This document shows positions 1 to 7,698 of a DNA stretch of 64,000 bases, piece after piece. The notes beneath the pieces are model-generated. The model ran no database searches. It saw only the letters and a program-made list of their open reading frames with translations, and was not told where the DNA came from. Numbering within the stretch: position 1 is the stretch's first letter; each line of letters starts with the position of its first letter. A program made the position numbers and the translations under genes. The DNA comes from Thermodesulfitimonas autotrophica (GTDB taxonomy: Bacteria; Bacillota; Desulfotomaculia; Desulfotomaculales; Ammonificaceae): contig NZ_RKRE01000003.1 of NCBI RefSeq assembly GCF_003815015.1, positions 310,001-374,000 of the forward strand, read 5' to 3'.

Positions 1-195
1 ACGGAAGTTCAGGGAATGGAAGGTGATGTGATCGTCCTGCAAGATATCTTTATTTTCCAGCAGACTGGCGTTAACGAGCAAGGAAAGGTACTCGGCAGGT
101 TTGTCAGCTCCGGAATCAGGCCGAAGTTTATCGACCGGCTGGAGGCGGCAGGTATTCACCTCGACCCGCGCCTCTTTGCGCCGACCACCTGGTGA
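1..195 (+). CDS. cpaF: CpaF/TadA-type pilus ATPase, C-terminal end (partial)
   Basis: The window opens inside an open frame that gives 64 residues and ends in TGA. The residues (for example GDVIVLQDIFIFQQTG, then SSGIRPKFIDRLEAAGI and LDPRLF) match the C-terminal end of CpaF/TadA ATPases, the cytoplasmic motors of Tad/Flp pilus assembly. The Walker motifs lie upstream of the window. The stop is 12 bases before tadB, with an AGGAGG-like ribosome site between, so the genes are co-transcribed. The assignment rests on this tail plus the tadB and tadC neighbours. Confidence 0.85.
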   Translation, partial: TEVQGMEGDVIVLQDIFIFQQTGVNEQGKVLGRFVSSGIRPKFIDRLEAAGIHLDPRLFAPTTW

Positions 196-207
196 GGAGG
201 CCCAAGG

Positions 208-1161
208 ATGGTAATACTCTTCGTTTTTCTCGCCTGCCTCTTTGCGGGACTCGCCTTGTGGGAAACCTTCGAGGCTAAGCGCCGCTTGCTTGCGGCGCGG
301 CTTGAGGGGTTGACCGCAGCGGGTGCCGGAAAGCTGCCGGTCGCCGAAGGTGCAAAAGGCCGGCAGGGGTTACAATGGCTCAGGAGCAGCATCACGAGTT
401 TCCGGCCGGCGCTTGGCTTAATGAAGCGCCTCGATGCGGAGCTATCGCGCGCCGACATTCTCCTCCGGGCGGAGGAGTTTTTGCTTGCGGTTTGCGGCGT
501 GGCGTTTTTGTTTGGTGTTGCCAGCTACGCGATGACGCAACGGCTGGCGGCGGGGGTGGTGGGCGCCGCCATCGGCGCCGCGCTGCCATACATTCTCCTC
601 CGGCGGGCGCAGGTCCGGCGCCTCCACGCCTTCAACGCCCAGATCGCCGACGCTCTGGTGGTTATGGCCAACACCTTGCGGGCGGGTTTCGGTTTTCTTC
701 AGGCTATGGAAGTGGTCCGGCGGGAAATGCCCCCCCCGATAAGCAAGGAGTTTGGGCAGGCGCTGGCCGAGATGAACCTCGGGATCGCAACTGAGGAAGC
801 ACTTATGAACCTATCGCGCCGGATTAAGAGCGACGACCTCGATTTAGTGGTAACGGCGGTGGTCATCCAGCGGACTGTCGGCGGCAATTTAGCTTCGGTG
901 CTTGATACCATCGCGGAGACGATCAGGGAACGGGTGCGTATCAAGGGCGAGATCCGGGCCCTCACCGCGCAGGGGCGCATCTCCGGGCTGGTGATCGGGT
1001 TGTTACCTGTAGGCTTGGCATTACTACTTTTCTTCATTAGCCCCGGATACATTTCGTTTCTTTGGAGCACGCCTACTGGAATGATGTTAGCTGGCATCGC
1101 CGTCGGCACGGAGATCCTGGGTGCGCTGATGATCAAGAAAATCGTGAACATTAAGGTGTAG
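208..1161 (+). CDS. tadB: TadB-like type II secretion F-domain protein (Tad pilus platform)
   Basis: A 317-residue polytopic inner-membrane protein of the T2SSF/GspF family, the platform on which the CpaF ATPase acts during Flp pilus assembly. Visible are an N-terminal hydrophobic segment (about 1-17), a hydrophobic pair near 90-130, a cytoplasmic helical F domain (about 145-255, with the typical ALVVMANTLRAGFGFLQAMEVV stretch) and two C-terminal membrane segments. GGAGG precedes the ATG at good spacing. TadC follows after 11 bases. Length and order (CpaF-TadB-TadC) are typical for Gram-positive Tad loci. Confidence 0.88.
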   Translation: MVILFVFLACLFAGLALWETFEAKRRLLAARLEGLTAAGAGKLPVAEGAKGRQGLQWLRSSITSFRPALGLMKRLDAELSRADILLRAEEFLLAVCGVAFLFGVASYAMTQRLAAGVVGAAIGAALPYILLRRAQVRRLHAFNAQIADALVVMANTLRAGFGFLQAMEVVRREMPPPISKEFGQALAEMNLGIATEEALMNLSRRIKSDDLDLVVTAVVIQRTVGGNLASVLDTIAETIRERVRIKGEIRALTAQGRISGLVIGLLPVGLALLLFFISPGYISFLWSTPTGMMLAGIAVGTEILGALMIKKIVNIKV

Positions 1162-1172
1162 GGGGTGCAAAA

Positions 1173-2102
1173 ATGGTCACCCTGACGGCGACACTGGTTT
1201 TTTTGGCGGTCCTCGCGCTGGGGCTGACGGTTTACCAGGCTTTTCGGGCTGGGGAAGAAGCGGTGGTAACCCGGGCAACCGCTTTGTTGGGCGGCGAGGG
1301 GCCGGCGACCTTAAGGGAACAGGAGTTGCGCCAGCCGCTTTACTACCGGGTAGTGAAACCCTTGCTCAGACGCCTCGGGGCAGCCGGGAAGCAGTATATC
1401 CCGGCGGGCAGGACGGCAAACATCGAGAAATTGCTCTTGATTGCCGGAAGGCCCGGGGGGTTAACGGCGGCCGAGTTTATGGTGTTGAAGTACCTGATGG
1501 CCATTCTATCCGGAGCGGTGGGGCTGCTTTTGGGGCGGCTGAGCGGTTTGCCGGCGGCCCAAAGCTTTCTTTTTGTAACGCTACTCCTCGTTTTCGGCTT
1601 TTTACTACCCGACTTTTTCCTTAGACAGAAGGTCCGGCAGCGCCAGGAGGCGGTCCGGGATGCCCTTCCGGATGTGCTTGACTTATTAACGGTGAGCATC
1701 GAAGCGGGGCTTGGCTTTGACGGCGCCATCCTCAAGGTGGTGGAAAAAATGAAGGGCGTGCTGCCAGCGGAGTTTCGCCAGATGCTTCAGGAAATAAAGG
1801 TGGGGAAGCCGCGACGGGATGCCCTACGGGATATGGCTTTACGACTCGATGTCGAAGAGCTTTCCTCTTTTATCGGGGCCATCCTTATGGCCGAGCAGAT
1901 GGGCGTGCAGCTTGCGAACGTGATGCGCCTGCAGGCGCAGGAGATCAGACTCAAACGGCGGCAGCGGGCGGATGAACAGGCGATGAAGGCGCCGGTAAAG
2001 ATGCTGATCCCTTTGGTCTTCTTCATTTTCCCCGCCACCTTTATCGTGCTTCTCGGGCCGGCCATCCTCAACATGGCGCGGGCCTTCCGCTCCGGTTTTT
2101 AG
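1173..2102 (+). CDS. tadC: TadC-like type II secretion F-domain protein (Tad pilus platform)
   Basis: A 309-residue paralogue of TadB. It has an N-terminal membrane segment, a hydrophobic pair around residues 105-150, then the T2SSF signature ALPDVLDLLTVSIEAGLGFD (about 165-185), and a C-terminal segment rich in Phe and Ile (LIPLVFFIFPATFIVLLGPA). TadB and TadC are thought to form a hetero-oligomeric platform for pilin assembly. Pilin and prepilin peptidase genes are not in the window; they may lie upstream, or elsewhere. Confidence 0.88.
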   Translation: MVTLTATLVFLAVLALGLTVYQAFRAGEEAVVTRATALLGGEGPATLREQELRQPLYYRVVKPLLRRLGAAGKQYIPAGRTANIEKLLLIAGRPGGLTAAEFMVLKYLMAILSGAVGLLLGRLSGLPAAQSFLFVTLLLVFGFLLPDFFLRQKVRQRQEAVRDALPDVLDLLTVSIEAGLGFDGAILKVVEKMKGVLPAEFRQMLQEIKVGKPRRDALRDMALRLDVEELSSFIGAILMAEQMGVQLANVMRLQAQEIRLKRRQRADEQAMKAPVKMLIPLVFFIFPATFIVLLGPAILNMARAFRSGF

Positions 2103-2120
2103 AAGCTTGAGGGAGCAAGG

Positions 2121-2486
2121 ATGCTCGTCCGGGTGGTGAACGAGAGTTCCGGGAACGTGCTTGCGGAGCAGGCCGAAGTGGCGCGCTCTTTCGGGCGGCG
2201 TCTTAAGGGCTTACTCTTGCGGCGCGGGCTCGGGCCCAGCGAGGGTTTGGTCATTGAACCCTGCAACGCGATCCATACCTTCTTTATGCTATTCCCCATA
2301 GATGCCGTCTTCTACGACTTTGCGGGCTGTGTGGTGGCCGTCTTTCCCTACTTGGTTCCCTTCCGCTGCACTCCTTTTGTCCGCGAAGCGCAGGGGGTAG
2401 TAGAACTGCCGGCAGGAAAGGTTGCGGCTACGGGAACACAACCCGGCGACCGGCTCGCCTTCCTCCCGGCGCGCTTCGGAGGATAA
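2121..2486 (+). CDS. DUF192 family protein
   Basis: A 121-residue protein with the DUF192 core: a family-like GLLLRRGL segment followed by EPCNAIHTFFMLFPIDAVFYD, where Cys, His and the FPID motif are conserved. The biochemical role of the family is not established. Single-domain members like this one, without a signal peptide, often follow tad genes in Firmicutes, which fits its position 18 bases after tadC. The last 139 bases overlap, in antisense, the 3' end of the convergent GT-C-like gene. DUF192 is the better-conserved reading in the overlap. Confidence 0.85.
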   Translation: MLVRVVNESSGNVLAEQAEVARSFGRRLKGLLLRRGLGPSEGLVIEPCNAIHTFFMLFPIDAVFYDFAGCVVAVFPYLVPFRCTPFVREAQGVVELPAGKVAATGTQPGDRLAFLPARFGG

Positions 2487-4018
2487 GGGGCGCCTTCCTT
2501 TTCGTTCCGAAAGAGGATTAAACTGCCCCAGCGGCCGACGGGAACAAGTGCCGCTGGCGGTTTCAGGGCGCATCTCTCCGTATCCCAGAGGACATAGTCG
2601 ACATGATTTTCCCGCAGGAAGGCTTCCTGGTCGAAGGTGGGGTCGCCAAAAAAGCGCGCCACCTTGCGCCGCTTTTCCTTGGCGTTAAGCGTCTGGTCGT
2701 GGTGGCCGGCCCAGACGCGGCAGCCGGCGCGCGCCGGAAGTCGCAGGCTATAAAGGGGCGCTGCCAGCACCACATCTTCCCGCCCGAGATGGGCATCTAT
2801 CCACCGGTGCAGCGCCACTTCTTCCCGGCGCATAAAGCACCACGCCGAAGGGCGGTTCACGGGCGTGAGGCAGACGGCGGACAGGGGGGCGAGCAGGATT
2901 AAGGTCAAAACGACGGGGCCCCACCTGGTCCGGCACCAGGAAGCAACTGCCGCCACGGCGATGCCGGCGGCGAAACAGAAACCGGGGCCGGCCGCCTCCA
3001 AGAGCCTTTCCTGGAAGCTGAGCGGGAAGAGCACCGGGAGAAAGGGGGCCGCCCAGAAGCAGGCCGCTTCGCGGCGCGGGCCTTCGCGGCGCCACAGAAC
3101 CAGGAGCCCTGCGAGCGCGGGCAGGAGGAGGGCGGCGTCACGGGTGAGGATTTCACGCCAAGGGGTAAGGGTGGCGCTCTGGGCCTGCCAGGCGCGGATA
3201 TCGGGCTGGTGCATCAAGAAGTAAAGGTAGACGAGGTAGGGGGTGGCCAGGAGAAGGAAGGATGCGAGGGCGCGCAGGTCAGAAGCCACCCGGGGTCCCC
3301 GGTGGAAATATAGGGTGAGTAACGCGAGAAGCGCGTAAGGAAGAAGCATGTACGGGTGCACCAGGACCAGCCCGAGGAGTGCTGCGTTCCCGCAGAGAAT
3401 GTACTTTACCTTCCGCGTGCGGGCCCACTCCCGCAGGCAATATGCGGCAAATAAGAACATCGCCTGGGAAAAGGCGACGTGCGGCAGCAGCAGCATGTTA
3501 GCGGCGGGGTAAAACTCAGGGTGAAAGATGAGGAGCAGGCCCCACTCCCGGTCGTAGAAGCGGGGGAACTGAATCGCGAGGCAGAAGAAGACAAGACCCC
3601 ACCGCCGTTCCGCTTCGCGGAGGGAAAAAGTGTTCAGATAACGCCACGCGGCGAGGATGAGCAAAAGCGAGGCAGTGATCCGGGCGAGGTGGAAGGCGAC
3701 GATCAGGGGGAGGTGAAGCCACAGGGCGAGCTTGCCCCAGAAGATGTAGTAGAGGAAAATGTAACCGCCCCGCGTATCTTCGGCGGTGAACATAAAATTC
3801 CACTTCCACCCGTATTCCGCCATGCGCATGTCGGTGAGGTAGCTTTCGAGGTCGTCGCTGGCAAAGAAAAACCCGGTGAACGTCGTGCCGGGGGGTGCGG
3901 CCGCGTAGAGCATCAGGTAAGGCAGGAGCGTCAGCACGGGTACACCAAAGAAGAGAAGCCAGAAAAAGCGCGGGTATCGCCGTGGGGTCACGGTCCCTCC
4001 ACTTGGAAACAAGAGCAT
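2348..4018 (-). CDS. Polytopic membrane protein, GT-C glycosyltransferase-like
   Basis: A 556-residue protein with about ten hydrophobic segments. An acidic pair (D55, D56, in FFFASDDLESY) follows the first membrane helix, the place where GT-C enzymes carry their catalytic acid in the first extracellular loop. A soluble tail (about 420-515, containing DYVLWDTERCAL) follows the last membrane helix. The likely role is transfer of a sugar from a polyprenyl-phosphate donor outside the membrane; this is inferred from architecture and neighbours, as I do not recognise a named family. The tail after about residue 510 (Pro/Arg/Ser rich) is antisense to the DUF192 gene and looks like read-through beyond an ancestral stop. 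A GTG at codon 10 is an alternative start. Confidence 0.7.
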   Translation of the reverse strand: MLLFPSGGTVTPRRYPRFFWLLFFGVPVLTLLPYLMLYAAAPPGTTFTGFFFASDDLESYLTDMRMAEYGWKWNFMFTAEDTRGGYIFLYYIFWGKLALWLHLPLIVAFHLARITASLLLILAAWRYLNTFSLREAERRWGLVFFCLAIQFPRFYDREWGLLLIFHPEFYPAANMLLLPHVAFSQAMFLFAAYCLREWARTRKVKYILCGNAALLGLVLVHPYMLLPYALLALLTLYFHRGPRVASDLRALASFLLLATPYLVYLYFLMHQPDIRAWQAQSATLTPWREILTRDAALLLPALAGLLVLWRREGPRREAACFWAAPFLPVLFPLSFQERLLEAAGPGFCFAAGIAVAAVASWCRTRWGPVVLTLILLAPLSAVCLTPVNRPSAWCFMRREEVALHRWIDAHLGREDVVLAAPLYSLRLPARAGCRVWAGHHDQTLNAKEKRRKVARFFGDPTFDQEAFLRENHVDYVLWDTERCALKPPAALVPVGRWGSLILFRNEKEGAPYPPKRAGRKASRSPGCVPVAATFPAGSSTTPCASRTKGVQRKGTK

Positions 4019-4032
4019 CTCCTCCGAAAATA

Positions 4033-4065
4033 GTTCGAAGTTTAATAGTTCAACGTTCGAAGTTT
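4033..4065. repeat. Short direct repeat, two copies with 22-base period
   Basis: GTTCGAAGTTT occurs at 4033-4043 and again at 4055-4065, separated by TAATAGTTCAAC. The stretch is AT-rich against a GC-rich background and lies just upstream of the minus-strand GT-C-like gene. It looks like a remnant of a short tandem repeat. No function can be assigned. Confidence 0.6.
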
Positions 4066-4416
4066 CATAAGGCCGCTGCCGTTAGTCCCTGAGGCGAGCT
4101 CTGCGAAAGTCCGTCCACGAGACACGGCGAAGGTGAGTATAGTGAACAGACCCCGCGAGTAGCGCCTCTCTTTAAATCCTTCCCCCGAGCGAGGCTTACC
4201 GGATCCTTTACTCCTAAACCGTACTTTAGAAGCACTGTATCCGGCGCCAGGAGCGGGGTCGTCGTTCACTACGAACCGAGCCGATGTCTCGTCGGACTGG
4301 AGCACAGCGCAGCCGGGGGACAACGGCAGGAAAGGCCATTTTCATTCCCGGTGGCGACGATAAAATCGTCGTGAACGACTCCCCTGTGAAAAAATCCCTC
4401 TCCTTTTCTTTTCGGC
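4066..4416. other. Non-coding stretch with a perfect hairpin
   Basis: About 350 bases between two minus-strand genes with no open frame that looks like a real protein. The short frames here are Arg/Ser/Gly-rich and show no family pattern. A perfect hairpin (CGACGAT, loop AAA, ATCGTCG) lies at 4355-4371. A 9-base inverted repeat pairs GTCGTTCAC (4261-4269) with GTGAACGAC (4371-4379). There is no U-run, so the hairpin is not a clear terminator of the upstream minus-strand gene. The stretch may be an eroded gene or a structured non-coding element. Confidence 0.4.
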
Positions 4417-5553
4417 TTATTCGAGGAAGCTTTTAAGCCCAAAACCAAAAGCAAAGAAGGCGTTAACCAAAAAATAAGTGAGGGGGAGGAGGATTTTCGC
4501 CCCTTTTACCTTTCGGGTTGCCGCGAGGTAGGTAGCGGCCAGGATTTGCAGAAAAGGAAAGAGCACCGAAAGGTAGCGGATGAGGCCGATGGTGTGGGGG
4601 CTGTTGGCCCGCGGGTAGCAGAGGTGCATCAGCACCACGCCCAGGAGAAGGAGCAGGTAGGCGGGCCGGAGTGCCCGGCGGCGCCTAATTACCCAATAGC
4701 CGGTAAGGCTAAGAAAGAGGAGATTGATGGGAATCACGGGGTTGGGGTTCCGCCCCGTGCAAAAGTCTTTAAGGTCGGCGCAAAGGGGCTGCCAGGGCCA
4801 GGCAAAACCGTCGCGGTAAAAGTGATGCTGGCTCTTGAGGGGGAGAAGGGGGTCGCCGAACTGAAAGTAAAGGTAAAGCCCGAAGAGTAGGGGGCCGGCC
4901 AGCGTCAGGCTTAAGAAGAGCACCGGTTTCAGATTTAGCGCTTTGAGCTTGTAGCGCCGCGCGTGGAGGTAATCGAGCACGAGTACGGCAAAGATGACCG
5001 GACCGGAGTTCCGCGTCGCGCCGGCGAGGAGCCCCCAAAAGCCTGCGGCCGCCCACTTTTCCCGCCGCGCCGCGGCGAAGGCGAGCACCAGGAAGAGAAG
5101 AAAGAGCGCTTCGGTGTACACGGCGCCAAAGACGGCCGCGGTGGGGTAGAAAGCGGCAACCCAGACAACGGCTCTAGCCGTTGGGGCGTCGAAATCCTCT
5201 TGCGTCAGGCGGCGCAGAAAGTAGAGCGCGAGCAGAAAAGCGAGGTTGGAGATGATAACGCCCGCGAGGGCCCGGGTAACGTCCGTGTGGCCGCAAATTT
5301 TGAGCCAGAGCGGGTAGAGGGGAAAGAAAGGCGCGGTGAGTTCCCGGTAGCCGCGGGCGGCTATTTCCAGGTACCACTGGCTGTCGTACGCGGTCCAGGG
5401 GTTGAGCCACCAATTTGCTACGCCCGGCCAGGTTTCCGGAGGAAGCGGGCCGCGGAGGAGGTGCCCCGCGTAGACGAAGACTCCCTGGAAGACCTTTGCT
5501 ACCGCGAAAACCAGGAGGATTTCCCGCCACGGCCGGTCAAGGAGTTGCCGCAT
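4417..5553 (-). CDS. PIG-V-like mannosyltransferase family membrane protein
   Basis: A polytopic protein of 378 residues. After the first membrane helix comes WTAYDSQWYLEIAARGY, then FFPLYPLW, the pattern of bacterial PIG-V-like GT-C mannosyltransferases (acidic residue in loop 1, then an AxxGY and PLYP motif). It probably moves a sugar from a polyprenyl-phosphate carrier to a surface acceptor. I chose the ATG that lies 5 bases past the upstream gene's stop because GGGAG stands 10 bases before it. An ATG 21 codons further upstream would overlap the flippase-like gene and adds a basic, low-complexity leader. Donor and acceptor cannot be read from sequence. Confidence 0.78.
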   Translation of the reverse strand: MRQLLDRPWREILLVFAVAKVFQGVFVYAGHLLRGPLPPETWPGVANWWLNPWTAYDSQWYLEIAARGYRELTAPFFPLYPLWLKICGHTDVTRALAGVIISNLAFLLALYFLRRLTQEDFDAPTARAVVWVAAFYPTAAVFGAVYTEALFLLFLVLAFAAARREKWAAAGFWGLLAGATRNSGPVIFAVLVLDYLHARRYKLKALNLKPVLFLSLTLAGPLLFGLYLYFQFGDPLLPLKSQHHFYRDGFAWPWQPLCADLKDFCTGRNPNPVIPINLLFLSLTGYWVIRRRRALRPAYLLLLLGVVLMHLCYPRANSPHTIGLIRYLSVLFPFLQILAATYLAATRKVKGAKILLPLTYFLVNAFFAFGFGLKSFLE

Positions 5554-5557
5554 AGGA

Positions 5558-6598
5558 TCACCGCTCCCGGAAAAGGCTGCGGGGCGCCTTTGCCACCGCC
5601 GTCGTAGCAGCTTCACCGGGGGTAGGGTCTTCTTTCTGTTGCGCCGTTGCCTCAGCCGCTATCTTGCCGAGGCTGATGTGGGCCCGGGCGTAATAAGGCA
5701 GCCCGAGGGCCAGCGTGAAAAGGTAAAGGCTGCCCTGGTAGGCAAGCGATAACGCCAGCGCGACCTCTTTTGGCAGCCCGAAAGGGGCCAGGGCCGCCCA
5801 GAAGGCGAGCTGCATCACCCCGAAGGCTCCCGGGGAGGAAGGGACGAGGAGCCCGAGGTTAATAAAAAGGAGGAGGAGTAATGCGGCTTGGGGCCTGCTT
5901 GCTGCCGCGTCGGGAACCAGAGCCAAGAGAGAAAGGTAATTAGCCCCCCAGGCGAGCAGGCTCAAGGTAACGAGAAGCGCCAGCGTCCGCGGCCGGCCCA
6001 GGGGCCGCAAGGGGCCGGTGAAAGAGGCGAGGGCGTCGCGAACGGGAGCGGGGAACACGGGCGTGCCTACTGCCCGCTCGCTCAGGCGTAGCAACCCGGC
6101 AAAGGCCGCTGCTCCTACGGTCAGGGCGCCGCAGAGAATCAGCAGCGTGAGCCGGGCGGTTTCCGGTCTTAAGCCCCGCACCCCGACCAAAAGCGCGGCG
6201 GCTACCAGCAGTCCTAGTGAGGCAGCGTCCAGGACGCGCTCCACACACACCGTGGCGAAGGCTGCCGGGCCCGGTATCCCCGTGCGGCGCGCGAGGTAGT
6301 AGGCCCGCACGACTTCACCTGCCCGCGCGGGGAGAAGGTTGTTGGCCAGGTAGCCGACAATGATGCCGCCGCAGAGGGTGGAAAAGCCCACCGGTTGGAG
6401 CGGGCGCGTCGTGACCCGCCACATGACGGCCCGGGCAAGACAGCTTACCCCAAAGAAGAAGACGCAGGACCCCAGCGCCACCGGATCCGTCTCTTTAAGC
6501 GCCGCCCAGAAGACGGCGGGCCGCACCCGGTAAAAAACTCCCGCCAGTAAAAGGAGGCTGAGGACGGCGCCGCCAACCGTTAAAGCCCTATTTTTCAA
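5558..6598 (-). CDS. LPG synthase/flippase-like (UPF0104) membrane protein
   Basis: A 346-residue protein with about eight membrane segments, of the lysylphosphatidylglycerol synthase transmembrane-region family (UPF0104, AglD-like). The LLPARAGEVVRAYYLARR stretch near residues 90-110 is the diagnostic motif of this family, as is the Pro-Gly-rich LLVPSSPGAFGVMQLAFW near 260. The C-terminal catalytic domain of true MprF is absent. Members often sit with GT2 polyprenyl-phosphate synthases, as here, and are proposed to help transport or use lipid-linked sugars. The last 35 residues are a charged cytoplasmic tail. Confidence 0.85.
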   Translation of the reverse strand: MKNRALTVGGAVLSLLLLAGVFYRVRPAVFWAALKETDPVALGSCVFFFGVSCLARAVMWRVTTRPLQPVGFSTLCGGIIVGYLANNLLPARAGEVVRAYYLARRTGIPGPAAFATVCVERVLDAASLGLLVAAALLVGVRGLRPETARLTLLILCGALTVGAAAFAGLLRLSERAVGTPVFPAPVRDALASFTGPLRPLGRPRTLALLVTLSLLAWGANYLSLLALVPDAAASRPQAALLLLLFINLGLLVPSSPGAFGVMQLAFWAALAPFGLPKEVALALSLAYQGSLYLFTLALGLPYYARAHISLGKIAAEATAQQKEDPTPGEAATTAVAKAPRSLFRER

Positions 6599-6687
6599 TG
6601 CTTTACCCTCTCCGGTTATTTGGTAACCTTGCGGCGGGTAACCCCGTGTAAATTCTTCTTCGCGCCCGGAAGGGCGATACCTTTTCG

Positions 6688-7698
6688 CTACCCCGAGAGC
6701 GAGCCTATCTTTTTTGCGGTCCTATTGTGCCCCTCGCTTCGCTGGGCCTCTCTTATCCGGTGAAAGCCGTACCTGCCCTTCACGATGTATAACGGGCGTT
6801 GCTTCACTTCGCTGTAAATCCGCCCGATGTATTCACCCAGGATCCCGATGGCGAAGAGCTGCACGCCGCCAAGGAAGAGGATTACCGTGATGAGGGAGGG
6901 GTAGCCAGGCACGTCCCGGCCGAAGAGGAGCGTACGCACGACAATGAAGAGAGCGTAGATAAAAGCGAAAAGGGCGACCGTGAGGCCAAAATAAGTGGCG
7001 AACTGGAGCGGGATGTAGCTGAAAGAGGTAATCCCCTCCAGGGCGAAATTCCAGAGCTTCCAGTAGTTCCATTTCGTTTTCCCGGCGTGGCGCCGTTCCC
7101 GCCGGTAGTAAACGGCGGTTTGCTTAAAACCCACCCAGGCGAAGAGTCCCTTCATAAAGCGGTTGCGCTCCCGCAGCCGCTTCAGGGCCTCGACCACGGG
7201 CCTGCTCATCAGCCGGAAATCGCCGGTATCCCGCGGGATCTTGATAGGGGTAATCTTTTCGACCACCCGGTAGAAAAGGTGGGCGGTGGCGCGTTTGAGC
7301 CAACTTTCCCCCTCCCGCTCGCGGCGGGTGGCGTAGACAACATCGTAGCCTTCCCGCCACTTGGCCACCAGTTCCGGGATAAGTTCGGGGGGGTCCTGGA
7401 GATCGGCGTCGATCGGGATTACCGCCTCCCCAGTGGCGTGATCAATCCCGGCGGTGAGCGCGATTTCCTTCCCGAAGTTCCGGGAGAGGTCGATCACCTT
7501 TACCCGGGGGTCTTTTCCCGCCAAGGAAAGGAGCCGGTCGAGCGTATCGTCTTGGCTGCCGTCGTTCACAAAAATGATTTCGTAGGGCTCGCCGAGCCCC
7601 TGCATGACGCGCGCGACCCGTTCGTAGAAAGGGCCAATGTTGGGGCCCTCGTTGTAAACGGGGACGACGAGCGAAAAGGTGCACTTTTCAGCGGGCAC
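6688..7698 (-). CDS. GT2 polyprenyl-phosphate glycosyltransferase (GtrB/DPM1-like)
   Basis: A 336-residue GT-A-fold enzyme that should load a sugar from a nucleotide donor onto polyprenyl phosphate on the cytoplasmic face. The N-terminal catalytic domain shows VVPVYNEGPNI (about 11-21), NDGSQDDTLD, the metal-binding DADLQDPPEL near residue 98, and GDFRLMSR. Two C-terminal membrane helices (about 232-262 and 270-295) end in GEYIGRIY, typical of GtrB/YkcC/CsbB proteins. Its start overlaps the preceding minus-strand gene by 11 bases, so the pair is translationally coupled. It supplies the lipid-linked donor that the GT-C-like neighbours need. Confidence 0.9.
   Translation of the reverse strand: MPAEKCTFSLVVPVYNEGPNIGPFYERVARVMQGLGEPYEIIFVNDGSQDDTLDRLLSLAGKDPRVKVIDLSRNFGKEIALTAGIDHATGEAVIPIDADLQDPPELIPELVAKWREGYDVVYATRREREGESWLKRATAHLFYRVVEKITPIKIPRDTGDFRLMSRPVVEALKRLRERNRFMKGLFAWVGFKQTAVYYRRERRHAGKTKWNYWKLWNFALEGITSFSYIPLQFATYFGLTVALFAFIYALFIVVRTLLFGRDVPGYPSLITVILFLGGVQLFAIGILGEYIGRIYSEVKQRPLYIVKGRYGFHRIREAQRSEGHNRTAKKIGSLSG

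Noticed and set aside
3479..4033. 184-codon plus-strand open frame opposite the GT-C-like gene
   Set aside because: Glu/Gly/Lys-rich composition typical of antisense to hydrophobic coding; no ribosome site.
4042..4323. 93-codon minus-strand open frame in the island between glycan genes
   Set aside because: Ser/Gly/Arg-rich, no family pattern and no good ribosome site; kept only as part of the unexplained stretch.
4963..5607. 214-codon plus-strand open frame opposite the PIG-V-like gene
   Set aside because: Same antisense composition; the membrane-protein reading has recognisable motifs.
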